From NCBI GenBank assembly GCA_018715025.1, contig DVMK01000027.1, positions 1 through 23,289 of the forward strand: a stretch of DNA of 23,289 bases. The letters run 5' to 3'. A program made the position numbers and the translations under genes. The DNA is from Candidatus Caccousia avistercoris (GTDB taxonomy: Bacteria; Bacillota; Clostridia; Oscillospirales; Acutalibacteraceae). This document shows, piece after piece, positions 6,228 to 13,294 of the stretch. The first letter of the stretch is position 1. The number at the start of each line of letters is the position of its first letter. Under the pieces are notes generated by a model. That model made no database searches and was not told the DNA's origin. It worked only from the letters and a program-made list of their open reading frames with translations.

Positions 6228-9059
6228 TTATTCCTTCCGGGGAAGCAGCCGCTTCAGGTACTGGCCGGTGTAGGATTCCGGCACCTGGGCCACCTCCTCG
6301 GGGGTACCGGCAGCCACCACGGTGCCGCCGCCGTCGCCGCCCTCCGGCCCCAGGTCAATCAGGTAGTCCGCTGTCTTGATGAGATCCAGGTTGTGTTCAA
6401 TTACCACCACGGTGTTCCCCGCGTCCACAAGCTTCTGCAGAACGTCAATCAGCCGGTGTACGTCGGCAATATGCAGGCCGGTGGTGGGCTCGTCCAGAAT
6501 ATAGATGGTGCGGCCGGTGGGGCGGCGGCTCAGCTCGGTGGCCAGCTTTACCCGCTGGGCCTCGCCGCCGGAAAGGGTGGTGGCGGGCTGGCCAATCTTG
6601 ATATACCCCAGCCCCACGTCCTGCAGGGTCTGCAGCTTGCGGGCAATGCGGGGCAGGCTGCTGAAAAATTCCAGCCCCTCGTCCACCGTCATCTCCAGCA
6701 CGTCGTAGATGTTCTTGCCCTTGTATTTAATCTCCAGCGTTTCCCGGTTGTACCGGTGCCCCTTGCACACGTCGCAGGGGACGTATACATCCGGCAGAAA
6801 ATGCATTTCAATCTTGATGATGCCGTCCCCCTGGCAGGCCTCGCAGCGGCCGCCCTTCACATTGAAGGAAAACCGGCCCGAGGTGTAGCCCCGCAGCTTG
6901 GCGTCCTGGGTGGAGGCGTACAGCTCCCGAATATCCCCAAACACGCCGGTGTAGGTGGCCGGGTTGGAACGGGGGGTGCGGCCAATGGGAGCCTGGTTGA
7001 TTTCAATGACCTTGTCCAGGTGCTCCACGCCCTTCATCTGCCGGAATTTTCCCGCCCGGTTCCTGGCCCCGTTCAGCTCCGCCGCCAGGTGCTTGTACAG
7101 GATTTCGTTGATAAGGGAGGATTTGCCGGAGCCGGAAACCCCGGTTACGCAGATGAATTTTCCCAGGGGGATGTCCACGGTAATGTTTTTCAGATTGTTT
7201 TGGGAAGCACCCACAATCCGAAGCTTTTTCCCGTTGCCCTTCCGGCGGGTCTGGGGGACCTCTACCTGCTTTTTCCCGCTTAAATATTGGCCGGTGACGC
7301 TCTCTTCACAGGCGATAAGCCCCTGCACGTCCCCATTGTACACCACCTGGCCGCCGTGAACCCCGGCCCCGGGGCCAATATCTACAATATGGTCGGCGGC
7401 CCGCATGGTGTCCTCGTCGTGTTCCACCACAATCACCGTGTTGCCCAGGTCCCGCAGGTGCTTCAGGGTAGCCAGCAGCTTGTCGTTGTCCCGCTGGTGC
7501 AGGCCGATGCTGGGCTCGTCCAGAATATACAGCACCCCCATGAGGGAGGAGCCGATCTGGGTGGCCAGACGGATGCGCTGGCTTTCCCCGCCTGAAAGGG
7601 TGCCGGAGGAGCGGGAGAGGGTCAGGTATTCCAGGCCCACGCTGCGCAGGAAGCCCAGCCTGCCCTTGATCTCCTTTAAAATGGATTTGGCGATCATAGC
7701 ATCCTTGGGGCTCAGCTCCAAATGGTCAAAAAAGTCCAGCGCCTTTACCACCGAGAGATCGCACAGCTGCGCAATGTTCAGGCCGCCCACCGTCACCCCA
7801 AGGCTCAGGGGAGAGAGGCGCTGCCCGTGGCAGGCGTCGCAGGGCACCGCGCCCATGAAGGCCTCAATCTCCTCCTTGATCCAATTGCTCTGGGTTTCCC
7901 GGAACCGGCGTTCCAGGTTGTTCACAATCCCTTCGAATTCCGCCTGGTACGTCCCGCGGGAAGAGCCGCTTTCCCGGCGGACGGTAATCTTCTCTCCCTT
8001 GGTGCCGTACAGCAGCACGTCGATAATCTCCTTGGGCAGATCCTTGAGGGGAGTGTCCAGGGAAAAGTGGTAATGCTCTGCCAGGCCGTTCATGTACATG
8101 GCGGCAATGCTGTTCCCCTCCATGGCCCAGCCGCTGCCCTTTAGGCCGCCGCTGCTGATGGATTTGTTCCAATCCGGAATGACCCGGTCCGGGTCAATCT
8201 TCATAAACACGCCCAGGCCGGTGCATTTGGGGCAGGCCCCGTAAGGGTTGTTGAAAGAAAACATGCGGGGGGTAAGCTCTTCTATGCTGTAGCCGTGCTC
8301 TGGGCAGGCGTAATTCTGCGAAAAAGTGTAGTCCTCCCCGTCCTGCACGCTCACCACAACGATGCCGCCGGTCAGGCCCGCCGCCGTTTCCAGGGAATCT
8401 GCCAGGCGGGAGCGGATGGAGGGCTGAATCACCAGCCGGTCCACCACAATCTCAATGGTGTGCTTGTTGTTCTTTGCCAGCTTGATGGGCTCGGAAAGGT
8501 CGTAGAGAATGCCGTCTGCCCGCACCCGCACAAAGCCGCTGCGCCGGGCGCTTTCCAGCTCCTTCACATGCTCGCCCTTCCGGCCGCGCACCACCGGGGC
8601 CAGCACCTGGATTCTGGTCCGCTCGGGGAAGGCCATCACCTGATCCACAATCTGGTCGATGGTCTGCTGCTTAATCTCCCGGCCGCAAACCGGGCAGTGG
8701 GGCACGCCGATCCTGGCGTACAGCAGACGCAGGTAATCGTAGATTTCTGTCACGGTGCCCACTGTGGAGCGGGGGTTCTTGGAGGTGGTTTTCTGATCAA
8801 TGGAAATAGCGGGGGAGAGCCCTTCAATATAATCCAGGTCCGGCTTGTCCATCTGCCCCAGGAACTGCCGGGCATAGGAGGAAAGGGACTCCACATAGCG
8901 CCGCTGCCCCTCTGCGTAGATGGTGTCGAAGGCCAGGGAGCTTTTCCCCGAACCGGAAAGGCCGGTGAATACAATCAGCTTGTCCCGTGGGATCCGGATG
9001 TCAATGTTTTTCAGGTTGTGCTCTCTGGCCCCTTTTACAAAAATCTCTTTTGCGCTCAA
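6228..9059 (-). CDS. uvrA: Excinuclease ABC subunit UvrA
   Basis: Full-length UvrA (943 aa), the DNA-damage sensor of nucleotide excision repair, which dimerises and loads UvrB at lesions. Two ABC ATPase modules are present, with Walker A at residues 33-40 (GLSGSGKS) and 640-647 (GVSGSGKS) and signatures LSGGESQ and LSGGEAQ. The UvrB-binding domain and insertion domain lie between CPVCG (near residue 120) and the first zinc module (CPEH...CPKC). The second zinc module reads CEAC...CDVC. The start is TTG 9059, chosen because GAGGG lies seven bases upstream and the protein then begins SAKEIFVKGAREHNLK, as UvrA proteins do. It follows uvrB by 52 bp with no promoter or terminator between them. 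Confidence 0.97.
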   Translation of the reverse strand: MSAKEIFVKGAREHNLKNIDIRIPRDKLIVFTGLSGSGKSSLAFDTIYAEGQRRYVESLSSYARQFLGQMDKPDLDYIEGLSPAISIDQKTTSKNPRSTVGTVTEIYDYLRLLYARIGVPHCPVCGREIKQQTIDQIVDQVMAFPERTRIQVLAPVVRGRKGEHVKELESARRSGFVRVRADGILYDLSEPIKLAKNNKHTIEIVVDRLVIQPSIRSRLADSLETAAGLTGGIVVVSVQDGEDYTFSQNYACPEHGYSIEELTPRMFSFNNPYGACPKCTGLGVFMKIDPDRVIPDWNKSISSGGLKGSGWAMEGNSIAAMYMNGLAEHYHFSLDTPLKDLPKEIIDVLLYGTKGEKITVRRESGSSRGTYQAEFEGIVNNLERRFRETQSNWIKEEIEAFMGAVPCDACHGQRLSPLSLGVTVGGLNIAQLCDLSVVKALDFFDHLELSPKDAMIAKSILKEIKGRLGFLRSVGLEYLTLSRSSGTLSGGESQRIRLATQIGSSLMGVLYILDEPSIGLHQRDNDKLLATLKHLRDLGNTVIVVEHDEDTMRAADHIVDIGPGAGVHGGQVVYNGDVQGLIACEESVTGQYLSGKKQVEVPQTRRKGNGKKLRIVGASQNNLKNITVDIPLGKFICVTGVSGSGKSSLINEILYKHLAAELNGARNRAGKFRQMKGVEHLDKVIEINQAPIGRTPRSNPATYTGVFGDIRELYASTQDAKLRGYTSGRFSFNVKGGRCEACQGDGIIKIEMHFLPDVYVPCDVCKGHRYNRETLEIKYKGKNIYDVLEMTVDEGLEFFSSLPRIARKLQTLQDVGLGYIKIGQPATTLSGGEAQRVKLATELSRRPTGRTIYILDEPTTGLHIADVHRLIDVLQKLVDAGNTVVVIEHNLDLIKTADYLIDLGPEGGDGGGTVVAAGTPEEVAQVPESYTGQYLKRLLPRKE

Positions 9060-9111
9060 CTTGCAGCCCTCACTTGTCTTTCGATATGGTCAAATCCGGC
9101 AGGCGGCCGCG

Positions 9112-11115
9112 CTACAGCGTCCCCTTTTCCTGCAGCCGCTTGATTTTGTCCCGCAGGTAGGCGGCGTGCTCGAATTCCAGAATTTTGGCGGCCGCCTTCA
9201 TCTCCCTGGTCAGCTGCTCAATCATCTGCTTCCGCTCTGCGGCAGAAAGCTTCCGCTTCCTGCCCTTGCCAGGGGCGGCGTCCTCCTTGTGGGAAGAGAT
9301 TTCCAGCACGTCGGAAACCTTTTTCACAATGGTCTGGGGCACAATATGGTGCTCCTCGTTGTATTTCATCTGGATGGAGCGGCGGCGCTCCGTCTCCCGA
9401 ATGGCGGCCTCCATGCTGGGGGTGACGCTGTCGGCGTACATAATCACATGGCCCTCCGCGTTGCGGGCGGCCCGGCCGATGGTCTGGATCAGGGAACGCT
9501 CAGAGCGGAGGAAGCCCTCCTTGTCCGCATCCAGAATCGCCACCAGAGAAACCTCGGGAATGTCCAGCCCTTCCCGCAGCAGGTTGATGCCCACCAGCAC
9601 GTCGAACTCGCCCAGGCGCAGGTCCCGGATGATCTCCATGCGCTCCACCGTGTCGATGTCGTGGTGCATGTACCGCACCCGAATGCCCACCCCTTCCAGA
9701 TAGGCGGTCAAATCCTCCGCCATCTTTTTCGTCAGGGTGGTGACCAGCACCCGGTTCCCCTTGGCGGTGCGCAGGTTGATTTCAGAGATCAGGTCGTCGA
9801 TCTGCCCGTCGGTGGGCTTCACAGTGATCTCAGGGTCAAGCAGGCCGGTGGGGCGAATGACCTGCTCCACCGTCTGGGCAGAACGCTCCGCCTCAAAATC
9901 GCCGGGGGTGGCGCTTACAAAAATCGCCTGGTTCACGTGGCTGTAGAATTCGTCAAAATTCAGGGGCCGGTTGTCATAGGCGGAGGGCAGCCGGAACCCG
10001 TAATCAATCAGGGACTTTTTTCGCGCCCGGTCCCCGGCGTACATAGAGCGCACCTGGGGCAGGGTTACGTGGGATTCGTCCACAAACAGCAGGAAATCCT
10101 CGGGGAAATAGTCCAGCAGGGTGCAGGGGGTGCTGCCCGGCGCCCGGCCGGAAAGCACCCGGGAGTAGTTCTCAATGCCCTTGCAGAAGCCAATCTCTTC
10201 CAGGAGCTCGGTGTCGTACTGGGTGCGCTCCCGGATCCGCTGGGCTTCGATGAGCTTGCCCTGGGCCTCGAAAAATTTCACCCGTTCTTCCATTTCCGCC
10301 TGAATTTCCTTCACGGCCCGGTGCATTTTTTCCCTGGGCACAATGTAATGGGAGGCGGGGTAAATGGCCACATGCTTCAGCTCTGCCCGGAATTCCCCGG
10401 TCAGGGCGTTCAGCTCGGTAATCCGGTCGATCTCGTCGCCGAAAAATTCTACCCGTATTATGGTGTCGGTGCTCTGGGCGGGGAAAATTTCCACCACGTC
10501 GCCCCGCACGCGGAACTTGTTGCGGATGAAGTTGATGTCGTTCCGTTCATACTGGATCTCCACCAGCTTCCGCAGCAGCTCGTCCCGGCTTTTTTCCATG
10601 CCGGGCCGCAGCGAGATAACCATGGTGCGGTAGTCGATGGGGTCGCCCAGGCTGTAGATGCAGGAAACGCTGGCCACAATGATCACGTCCCGCCGCTCTG
10701 ACAGGGCGCTGGTGGCCGAATGGCGCAGCTTGTCAATCTCGTCGTTAATGGCGGAATCCTTTTCAATATAGGTGTCGGTGGTGGCGATGTACGCCTCCGG
10801 CTGGTAATAATCGTAGTAGGATACAAAGTACTCCACGGCGGAGTCCGGAAAAAATTCCCGGAATTCGTTGCACAGCTGGGCCGCCAGCGTCTTGTTGTGG
10901 GCCAGCACCAGGGCGGGCCGCTGCAGCCGGGCGATCACATTGGCCATGGTAAAGGTTTTGCCTGAGCCTGTCACGCCCAGCAGGGTTTGCTCCCGGTACC
11001 CCTTCTGCACGCCGTCCACCAGCTGCTGAATGGCCTCCGGCTGGTCGCCGGTGGGCTGGTAGGGGGAACGGAGCAGGAATTTGTCCGGTTCCTTCTCCTG
11101 TGTCAAATGAACCAC
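9112..11115 (-). CDS. uvrB: Excinuclease ABC subunit UvrB
   Basis: UvrB (667 aa) is the helicase-like ATPase that UvrA loads at damaged DNA and that then recruits UvrC. It shows PTGDQPEAI (residues 21-29), Walker A GVTGSGKT (47-54), and the tyrosine-rich beta-hairpin that probes the damaged strand (FVSYYDYYQPEAY, 97-109). The DESH box and the helicase C-terminal region with GRAARN follow. The C-terminal UVR motif that contacts UvrC is near the end (EFEHAAYLRDKIKRLQ). Start choice is uncertain: GTG 11115 is taken here, but TTG 11106 has GGTGG five bases upstream and differs by only three residues. It heads the uvrB-uvrA operon behind a strong promoter; uvrC is not in this window. Confidence 0.97.
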   Translation of the reverse strand: MVHLTQEKEPDKFLLRSPYQPTGDQPEAIQQLVDGVQKGYREQTLLGVTGSGKTFTMANVIARLQRPALVLAHNKTLAAQLCNEFREFFPDSAVEYFVSYYDYYQPEAYIATTDTYIEKDSAINDEIDKLRHSATSALSERRDVIIVASVSCIYSLGDPIDYRTMVISLRPGMEKSRDELLRKLVEIQYERNDINFIRNKFRVRGDVVEIFPAQSTDTIIRVEFFGDEIDRITELNALTGEFRAELKHVAIYPASHYIVPREKMHRAVKEIQAEMEERVKFFEAQGKLIEAQRIRERTQYDTELLEEIGFCKGIENYSRVLSGRAPGSTPCTLLDYFPEDFLLFVDESHVTLPQVRSMYAGDRARKKSLIDYGFRLPSAYDNRPLNFDEFYSHVNQAIFVSATPGDFEAERSAQTVEQVIRPTGLLDPEITVKPTDGQIDDLISEINLRTAKGNRVLVTTLTKKMAEDLTAYLEGVGIRVRYMHHDIDTVERMEIIRDLRLGEFDVLVGINLLREGLDIPEVSLVAILDADKEGFLRSERSLIQTIGRAARNAEGHVIMYADSVTPSMEAAIRETERRRSIQMKYNEEHHIVPQTIVKKVSDVLEISSHKEDAAPGKGRKRKLSAAERKQMIEQLTREMKAAAKILEFEHAAYLRDKIKRLQEKGTL

Positions 11116-11134
11116 CCGCTTTCTGCGTAAACCG

Positions 11135-11187
11135 CCTTTTAAAGCCCGCGGCCTACCTGCAGAAGGAACGCCGCGGGCTTTAAAAGG
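11135..11187 (-). promoter_or_regulatory. 18-bp perfect stem-loop in the uvrB leader
   Basis: Arms 11135-11152 and 11170-11187 are perfectly complementary around a 17-nt loop. They sit in the 5' leader of uvrB, between the transcription start (near 11202) and the start codon. On the minus strand no U-tract follows (CGGTTTACG), so it is not a simple minus-strand terminator. On the plus strand it is followed by AACGTTTGTTTGTTTTTC, so it could stop antisense transcription. A role as mRNA stabiliser or translation modulator is possible. Confidence 0.55.
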
Positions 11188-11198
11188 AACGTTTGTTT
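11187..11198. promoter_or_regulatory. Putative LexA (SOS) box upstream of uvrBA
   Basis: GAAC-GTTT-GTTT matches the Firmicute SOS-box core GAAC-N4-GTTY. It lies just downstream of the uvrB -10 element, where a bound repressor would block transcription. uvrB and uvrA are known LexA targets in Bacillus. The outer bases fit the longer Bacillus consensus less well, so the assignment is tentative. Confidence 0.45.
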
Positions 11199-11208
11199 GT
11201 TTTTCTTC

Positions 11209-11237
11209 ATTGTACTATGTTTCTCCGCCCTTGTCAA
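11209..11237 (-). promoter_or_regulatory. Sigma-A promoter of the uvrBA operon
   Basis: On the minus strand TTGACA (complement of 11232-11237) and TACAAT (complement of 11209-11214) are separated by exactly 17 bp, a near-consensus vegetative promoter. Transcription would start near 11202, giving a leader of roughly 85-90 nt before uvrB. Confidence 0.85.
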
Positions 11238-11267
11238 GCGGCGGCGGGGCGTTTTCCCGGCCCTTCC

Positions 11268-12347
11268 TCAGGCCAGCTTCACCGCCTGCATTTGGGCCTT
11301 CACGCACAATTCGGCCGCCTTAAAGGCGTGCTCCTGCGTCATGGCGTTTTCGGTGCGGTTCAGGCAGTCCAGAATCAGCTGGCCGAAGAAGGGGAAGCCT
11401 ACCTTGCCCGCCACGTCGAAGCGGGTTTCCTTTTCCCCGTTTACCAGCAGCACATGGTCGCCCTGGCCGGGGCCGCCCACGTCCACATATTTGCGCAGCT
11501 CAATGTAGCCCTCGGTGCCCAGCAGGAACAGCCGCCCGTCCCCCCAGGTGCGCAGGCCGTCCGGGGTGAACCAGTCCACGCGGAAGTAGCCGCTGGCCCC
11601 GTTGTCCGCCACCAGAAGGGCGTCGCCGAAGTCGTCCAGCTCAGGGTAAGCGGGGTGGTTGTAGTTGGCGATCTGGCTGCGCACCACGGCCGCATCCCCT
11701 GCGCCGGTGTAGTACAGAAACTGTTCGATTTGGTGGCTGCCGATGTCGCAGAGAATGCCCCCGTACTTTTCCTTCTGGAAGAACCAGGCGGGGCGCTCTG
11801 CCGGGGGGCCAATGCGGTGGGGCCCCAGCCCGGTGGCCTGAATCACCCGCCCAATGGCCCCCTGCTGCACCAGCTGCCCGGCGAACACGGCGCTTTCCAC
11901 ATGAAGGCGCTCGCTGTAGTACACCATGTATTTCCGGCCCGTTTCCCGCACCTTGGCCTTGGCGGCTTCCAGCTGGGCCAGGGTGGTGAGGGGGGCCTTG
12001 TCGGTGAAATAGTCCTTGGCCGCGTCCATAACCCGCAGGCCGAGGGCGCACCGTTCCGAGGTGACGGCGGCCCCCGCCACCAGCCGCACCTGAGGGTCGC
12101 AGAGGATCTCCTCCTCGCAGGAGGCGGCCCGCACCCCCGGGTACTGGCGGCAGAAGGCCTGCACCTTTGCCGGGTCCGGGTCGTACACATATTTCAGCGT
12201 GGCGCCCGCCTCGATCAAACCGTTGCACATGCCGTAAATATGGCCGTGGTCCAGGGCGCAGGCGGCGAACACAAACTGCCCCGGCTTTACCACCGGGTTA
12301 GGCTTCCCCTGAGGGGCGTAATTCATTCCGCTGGATTTTTCTGCCAT
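11268..12347 (-). CDS. Gfo/Idh/MocA family oxidoreductase
   Basis: This 359-residue protein has the two-domain plan of the Gfo/Idh/MocA family: an N-terminal Rossmann domain that binds NAD(P) and a C-terminal alpha/beta domain that binds the substrate. TDKAPLTTLAQLEAAK (about residues 114-129) corresponds to the family's EKP-type segment with the conserved Lys. GGILCDIGSHQIEQFLYYTG near 195-214 matches the substrate-domain GG.l.DiG.H motif, whose Asp and His are catalytic in relatives. The nucleotide-binding loop, CALDHGHIYGM, is not the usual GxGxxG. Substrate cannot be deduced; sugars or inositols are typical. ATG 12347 follows AAGGGAAGG. It has its own promoter at 12410-12438 and ends 31 bp before the uvrB -35. 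Confidence 0.88.
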   Translation of the reverse strand: MAEKSSGMNYAPQGKPNPVVKPGQFVFAACALDHGHIYGMCNGLIEAGATLKYVYDPDPAKVQAFCRQYPGVRAASCEEEILCDPQVRLVAGAAVTSERCALGLRVMDAAKDYFTDKAPLTTLAQLEAAKAKVRETGRKYMVYYSERLHVESAVFAGQLVQQGAIGRVIQATGLGPHRIGPPAERPAWFFQKEKYGGILCDIGSHQIEQFLYYTGAGDAAVVRSQIANYNHPAYPELDDFGDALLVADNGASGYFRVDWFTPDGLRTWGDGRLFLLGTEGYIELRKYVDVGGPGQGDHVLLVNGEKETRFDVAGKVGFPFFGQLILDCLNRTENAMTQEHAFKAAELCVKAQMQAVKLA

Positions 12348-12409
12348 GCAGGCACCTTCCCTTCTATGGCCGGCCGCTGCCCTCCGGCAGGGCGGCGCAT
12401 TCTTTTCTT

Positions 12410-12438
12410 ATCATACAACATTTTTCCCCGGAAGGGAA
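12410..12438 (-). promoter_or_regulatory. Probable promoter of the Gfo/Idh/MocA gene
   Basis: On the minus strand TATGAT (complement of 12410-12415) is preceded, 17 bp upstream, by TTCCCT (complement of 12433-12438). The -10 is good and the -35 is weak. It lies just past the terminator of the upstream gene and about 60 bp before the ATG. Confidence 0.45.
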
Positions 12439-12460
12439 CCGCCGTTTCCGGCCGTGCGGC

Positions 12461-12491
12461 AAAAAAAGGGCCGCTGCCCCTGCAGCGGCCC
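12461..12491 (-). terminator. Intrinsic terminator of the 87-aa gene
   Basis: On the minus strand a 10-bp perfect GC stem (complement of 12482-12491 with 12468-12477, 4-nt loop) is followed by seven T residues (complement of 12461-12467). It starts three bases past the stop codon of the 87-aa protein. Confidence 0.93.
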
Positions 12492-12494
12492 TCC

Positions 12495-12758
12495 TCACGA
12501 CGCCCATCCGCTTATCCGGGAGCATCGCTGTATCAAATAGCGCAGGATCATATCCCGATCCTCTGCGTTTTCCACCCGCAGCTCGGGGGAGAGGTACCCA
12601 TCGGCGGAACGGTTCATCATCATCCGCAGCGCATAGAGCTGAGACAGCTTGCTGTTCATGGCGAAAGCCACGCCGTCCTCCATAATCAGGGCGACGTTTC
12701 CCTTTAACCGCTCCAGCAGGGCGGCCAGTTCGCCGACGGTGAAATGATAAAGCTTCAT
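12495..12758 (-). CDS. Unrecognised 87-aa protein
   Basis: The protein starts MKLYHFTVGELAALLERLKG and ends DMILRYLIQRCSRISGWAS. It appears soluble and mostly helical. Possible elements are an N-terminal strand-helix, a central ALIMEDGVAFAMNS hairpin and a C-terminal amphipathic helix (AEDRDMILRYLIQR). I do not recognise a family. ATG 12758 is chosen because GGAGGG lies about 10 bases upstream and because a good promoter at 12786-12814 would start transcription near 12779. That excludes the longer reading frame that opens near 12866. With its own promoter and a strong terminator it is a monocistronic gene. Confidence 0.75.
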   Translation of the reverse strand: MKLYHFTVGELAALLERLKGNVALIMEDGVAFAMNSKLSQLYALRMMMNRSADGYLSPELRVENAEDRDMILRYLIQRCSRISGWAS

Positions 12759-12785
12759 GCGGAAACATCCCTCCTTCGGTTTCCA

Positions 12786-12814
12786 ACTATAGCATTTCCC
12801 GCAGCGGATTACAA
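12786..12814 (-). promoter_or_regulatory. Promoter of the 87-aa gene
   Basis: On the minus strand TTGTAA (complement of 12809-12814), a 17-bp spacer and TATAGT (complement of 12786-12791) preceded by TGC give an extended -10 promoter. The resulting leader is about 20 nt and contains the GGAGGG site. Confidence 0.75.
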
Positions 12815-12958
12815 GATTCTTTCTGTAGGAAAGCAGAAGGGGGAGACGAGCTGTTTTTTGTAGCAAATAACGGAAAAAATAGAGAAAACTATAAAATTAA
12901 TAAAAAATATAGATGTTATCCATAAAAACAAAAGATTTTTCAGATATAAGTATTGATA

Positions 12959-12980
12959 GAGAGGGAGAAGTCTCCCCCTC
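12959..12980 (-). terminator. Hairpin after the 35-aa microprotein
   Basis: A 10-bp stem (12959-12968 with 12971-12980, one G-U pair, very short loop) starts six bases past the microprotein stop on the minus strand. The following bases are AT-rich (CTATCAATACTTATATC) but not a clean T-run, so efficiency is uncertain. Confidence 0.45.
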
Positions 12981-12985
12981 CGTCC

Positions 12986-13093
12986 TTACCGCTTGGCCGA
13001 AAGCCCCAGCGCCCCCATGGCGGTGGCGGCGGCCCCGCAGAGCACGGTGACAATCCCCACCACGAACACCACAATGGAAAGACCTCTTTTCAC
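12986..13093 (-). CDS. 35-aa single-span membrane microprotein
   Basis: GTG 13093 opens a 35-residue frame reading MKRGLSIVVFVVGIVTVL, then CGAAATAMGALGLSAKR, ending at TAA 12986-12988. GGAGGT lies nine bases upstream. It has a positive N-terminus (Lys2, Arg3), one hydrophobic stretch of about 25 residues rich in Val, Ala and Gly, and a positive C-terminus. It therefore looks like a single-pass membrane peptide. A promoter at 13157-13185 and a hairpin at 12959-12980 bracket it as its own transcription unit. The neighbouring frames give longer but less convincing ORFs. Function is unknown; the Gly/Ala-rich helix would suit packing against another membrane protein, but that is a guess. Confidence 0.65.
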   Translation of the reverse strand: MKRGLSIVVFVVGIVTVLCGAAATAMGALGLSAKR

Positions 13094-13156
13094 GCTGCAC
13101 GCACCTCCCTTTCCAAATTATTTCTTGCGCTTCTGAGTGATAATAACGATGGTATT

Positions 13157-13185
13157 ATTTTATCATTTTTTTGCCCTTCCGTCCA
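13157..13185 (-). promoter_or_regulatory. Extended -10 promoter of the microprotein gene
   Basis: On the minus strand TGGACG (complement of 13180-13185), a 17-bp spacer and TAAAAT (complement of 13157-13162) preceded by TGA form a good extended -10 promoter. It is divergent from the DUF5685 operon promoter about 45-70 bp away. Confidence 0.7.
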
Positions 13186-13227
13186 GGGAAAACGGGAAAA
13201 ACGGCTTCCCGCCTAAAAATTTACAAA

Positions 13228-13257
13228 TCGTTAATTTCCCGCATCCTGTTCTATAGT
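13228..13257 (+). promoter_or_regulatory. Probable promoter of the DUF5685 operon
   Basis: TATAGT at 13252-13257 is a good -10 element. The best -35 is TCGTTA (13228-13233) with an 18-bp spacer, which is weak. It lies about 38 bases before ATG 13295. Confidence 0.4.
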
Positions 13258-13294
13258 AGAATAAATAGAAGATTATTGGGCGGGAGGTCGCTGC

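Noticed and set aside
8920..10701. A 593-codon plus-strand frame antisense to uvrA and uvrB
   Set aside because: It crosses the boundary of two well-supported minus-strand genes and has no family features.
11193..12707. A 504-codon plus-strand frame over the oxidoreductase, its promoter and terminator
   Set aside because: It reads through regulatory DNA and the oxidoreductase in antisense and has no domain signature.
12897..13100. A 67-codon minus-strand frame over the microprotein
   Set aside because: It is in a different frame from the 35-aa microprotein, is Arg/Gly-rich and runs through the hairpin and AT-rich DNA. The 35-aa frame has the better start signals.
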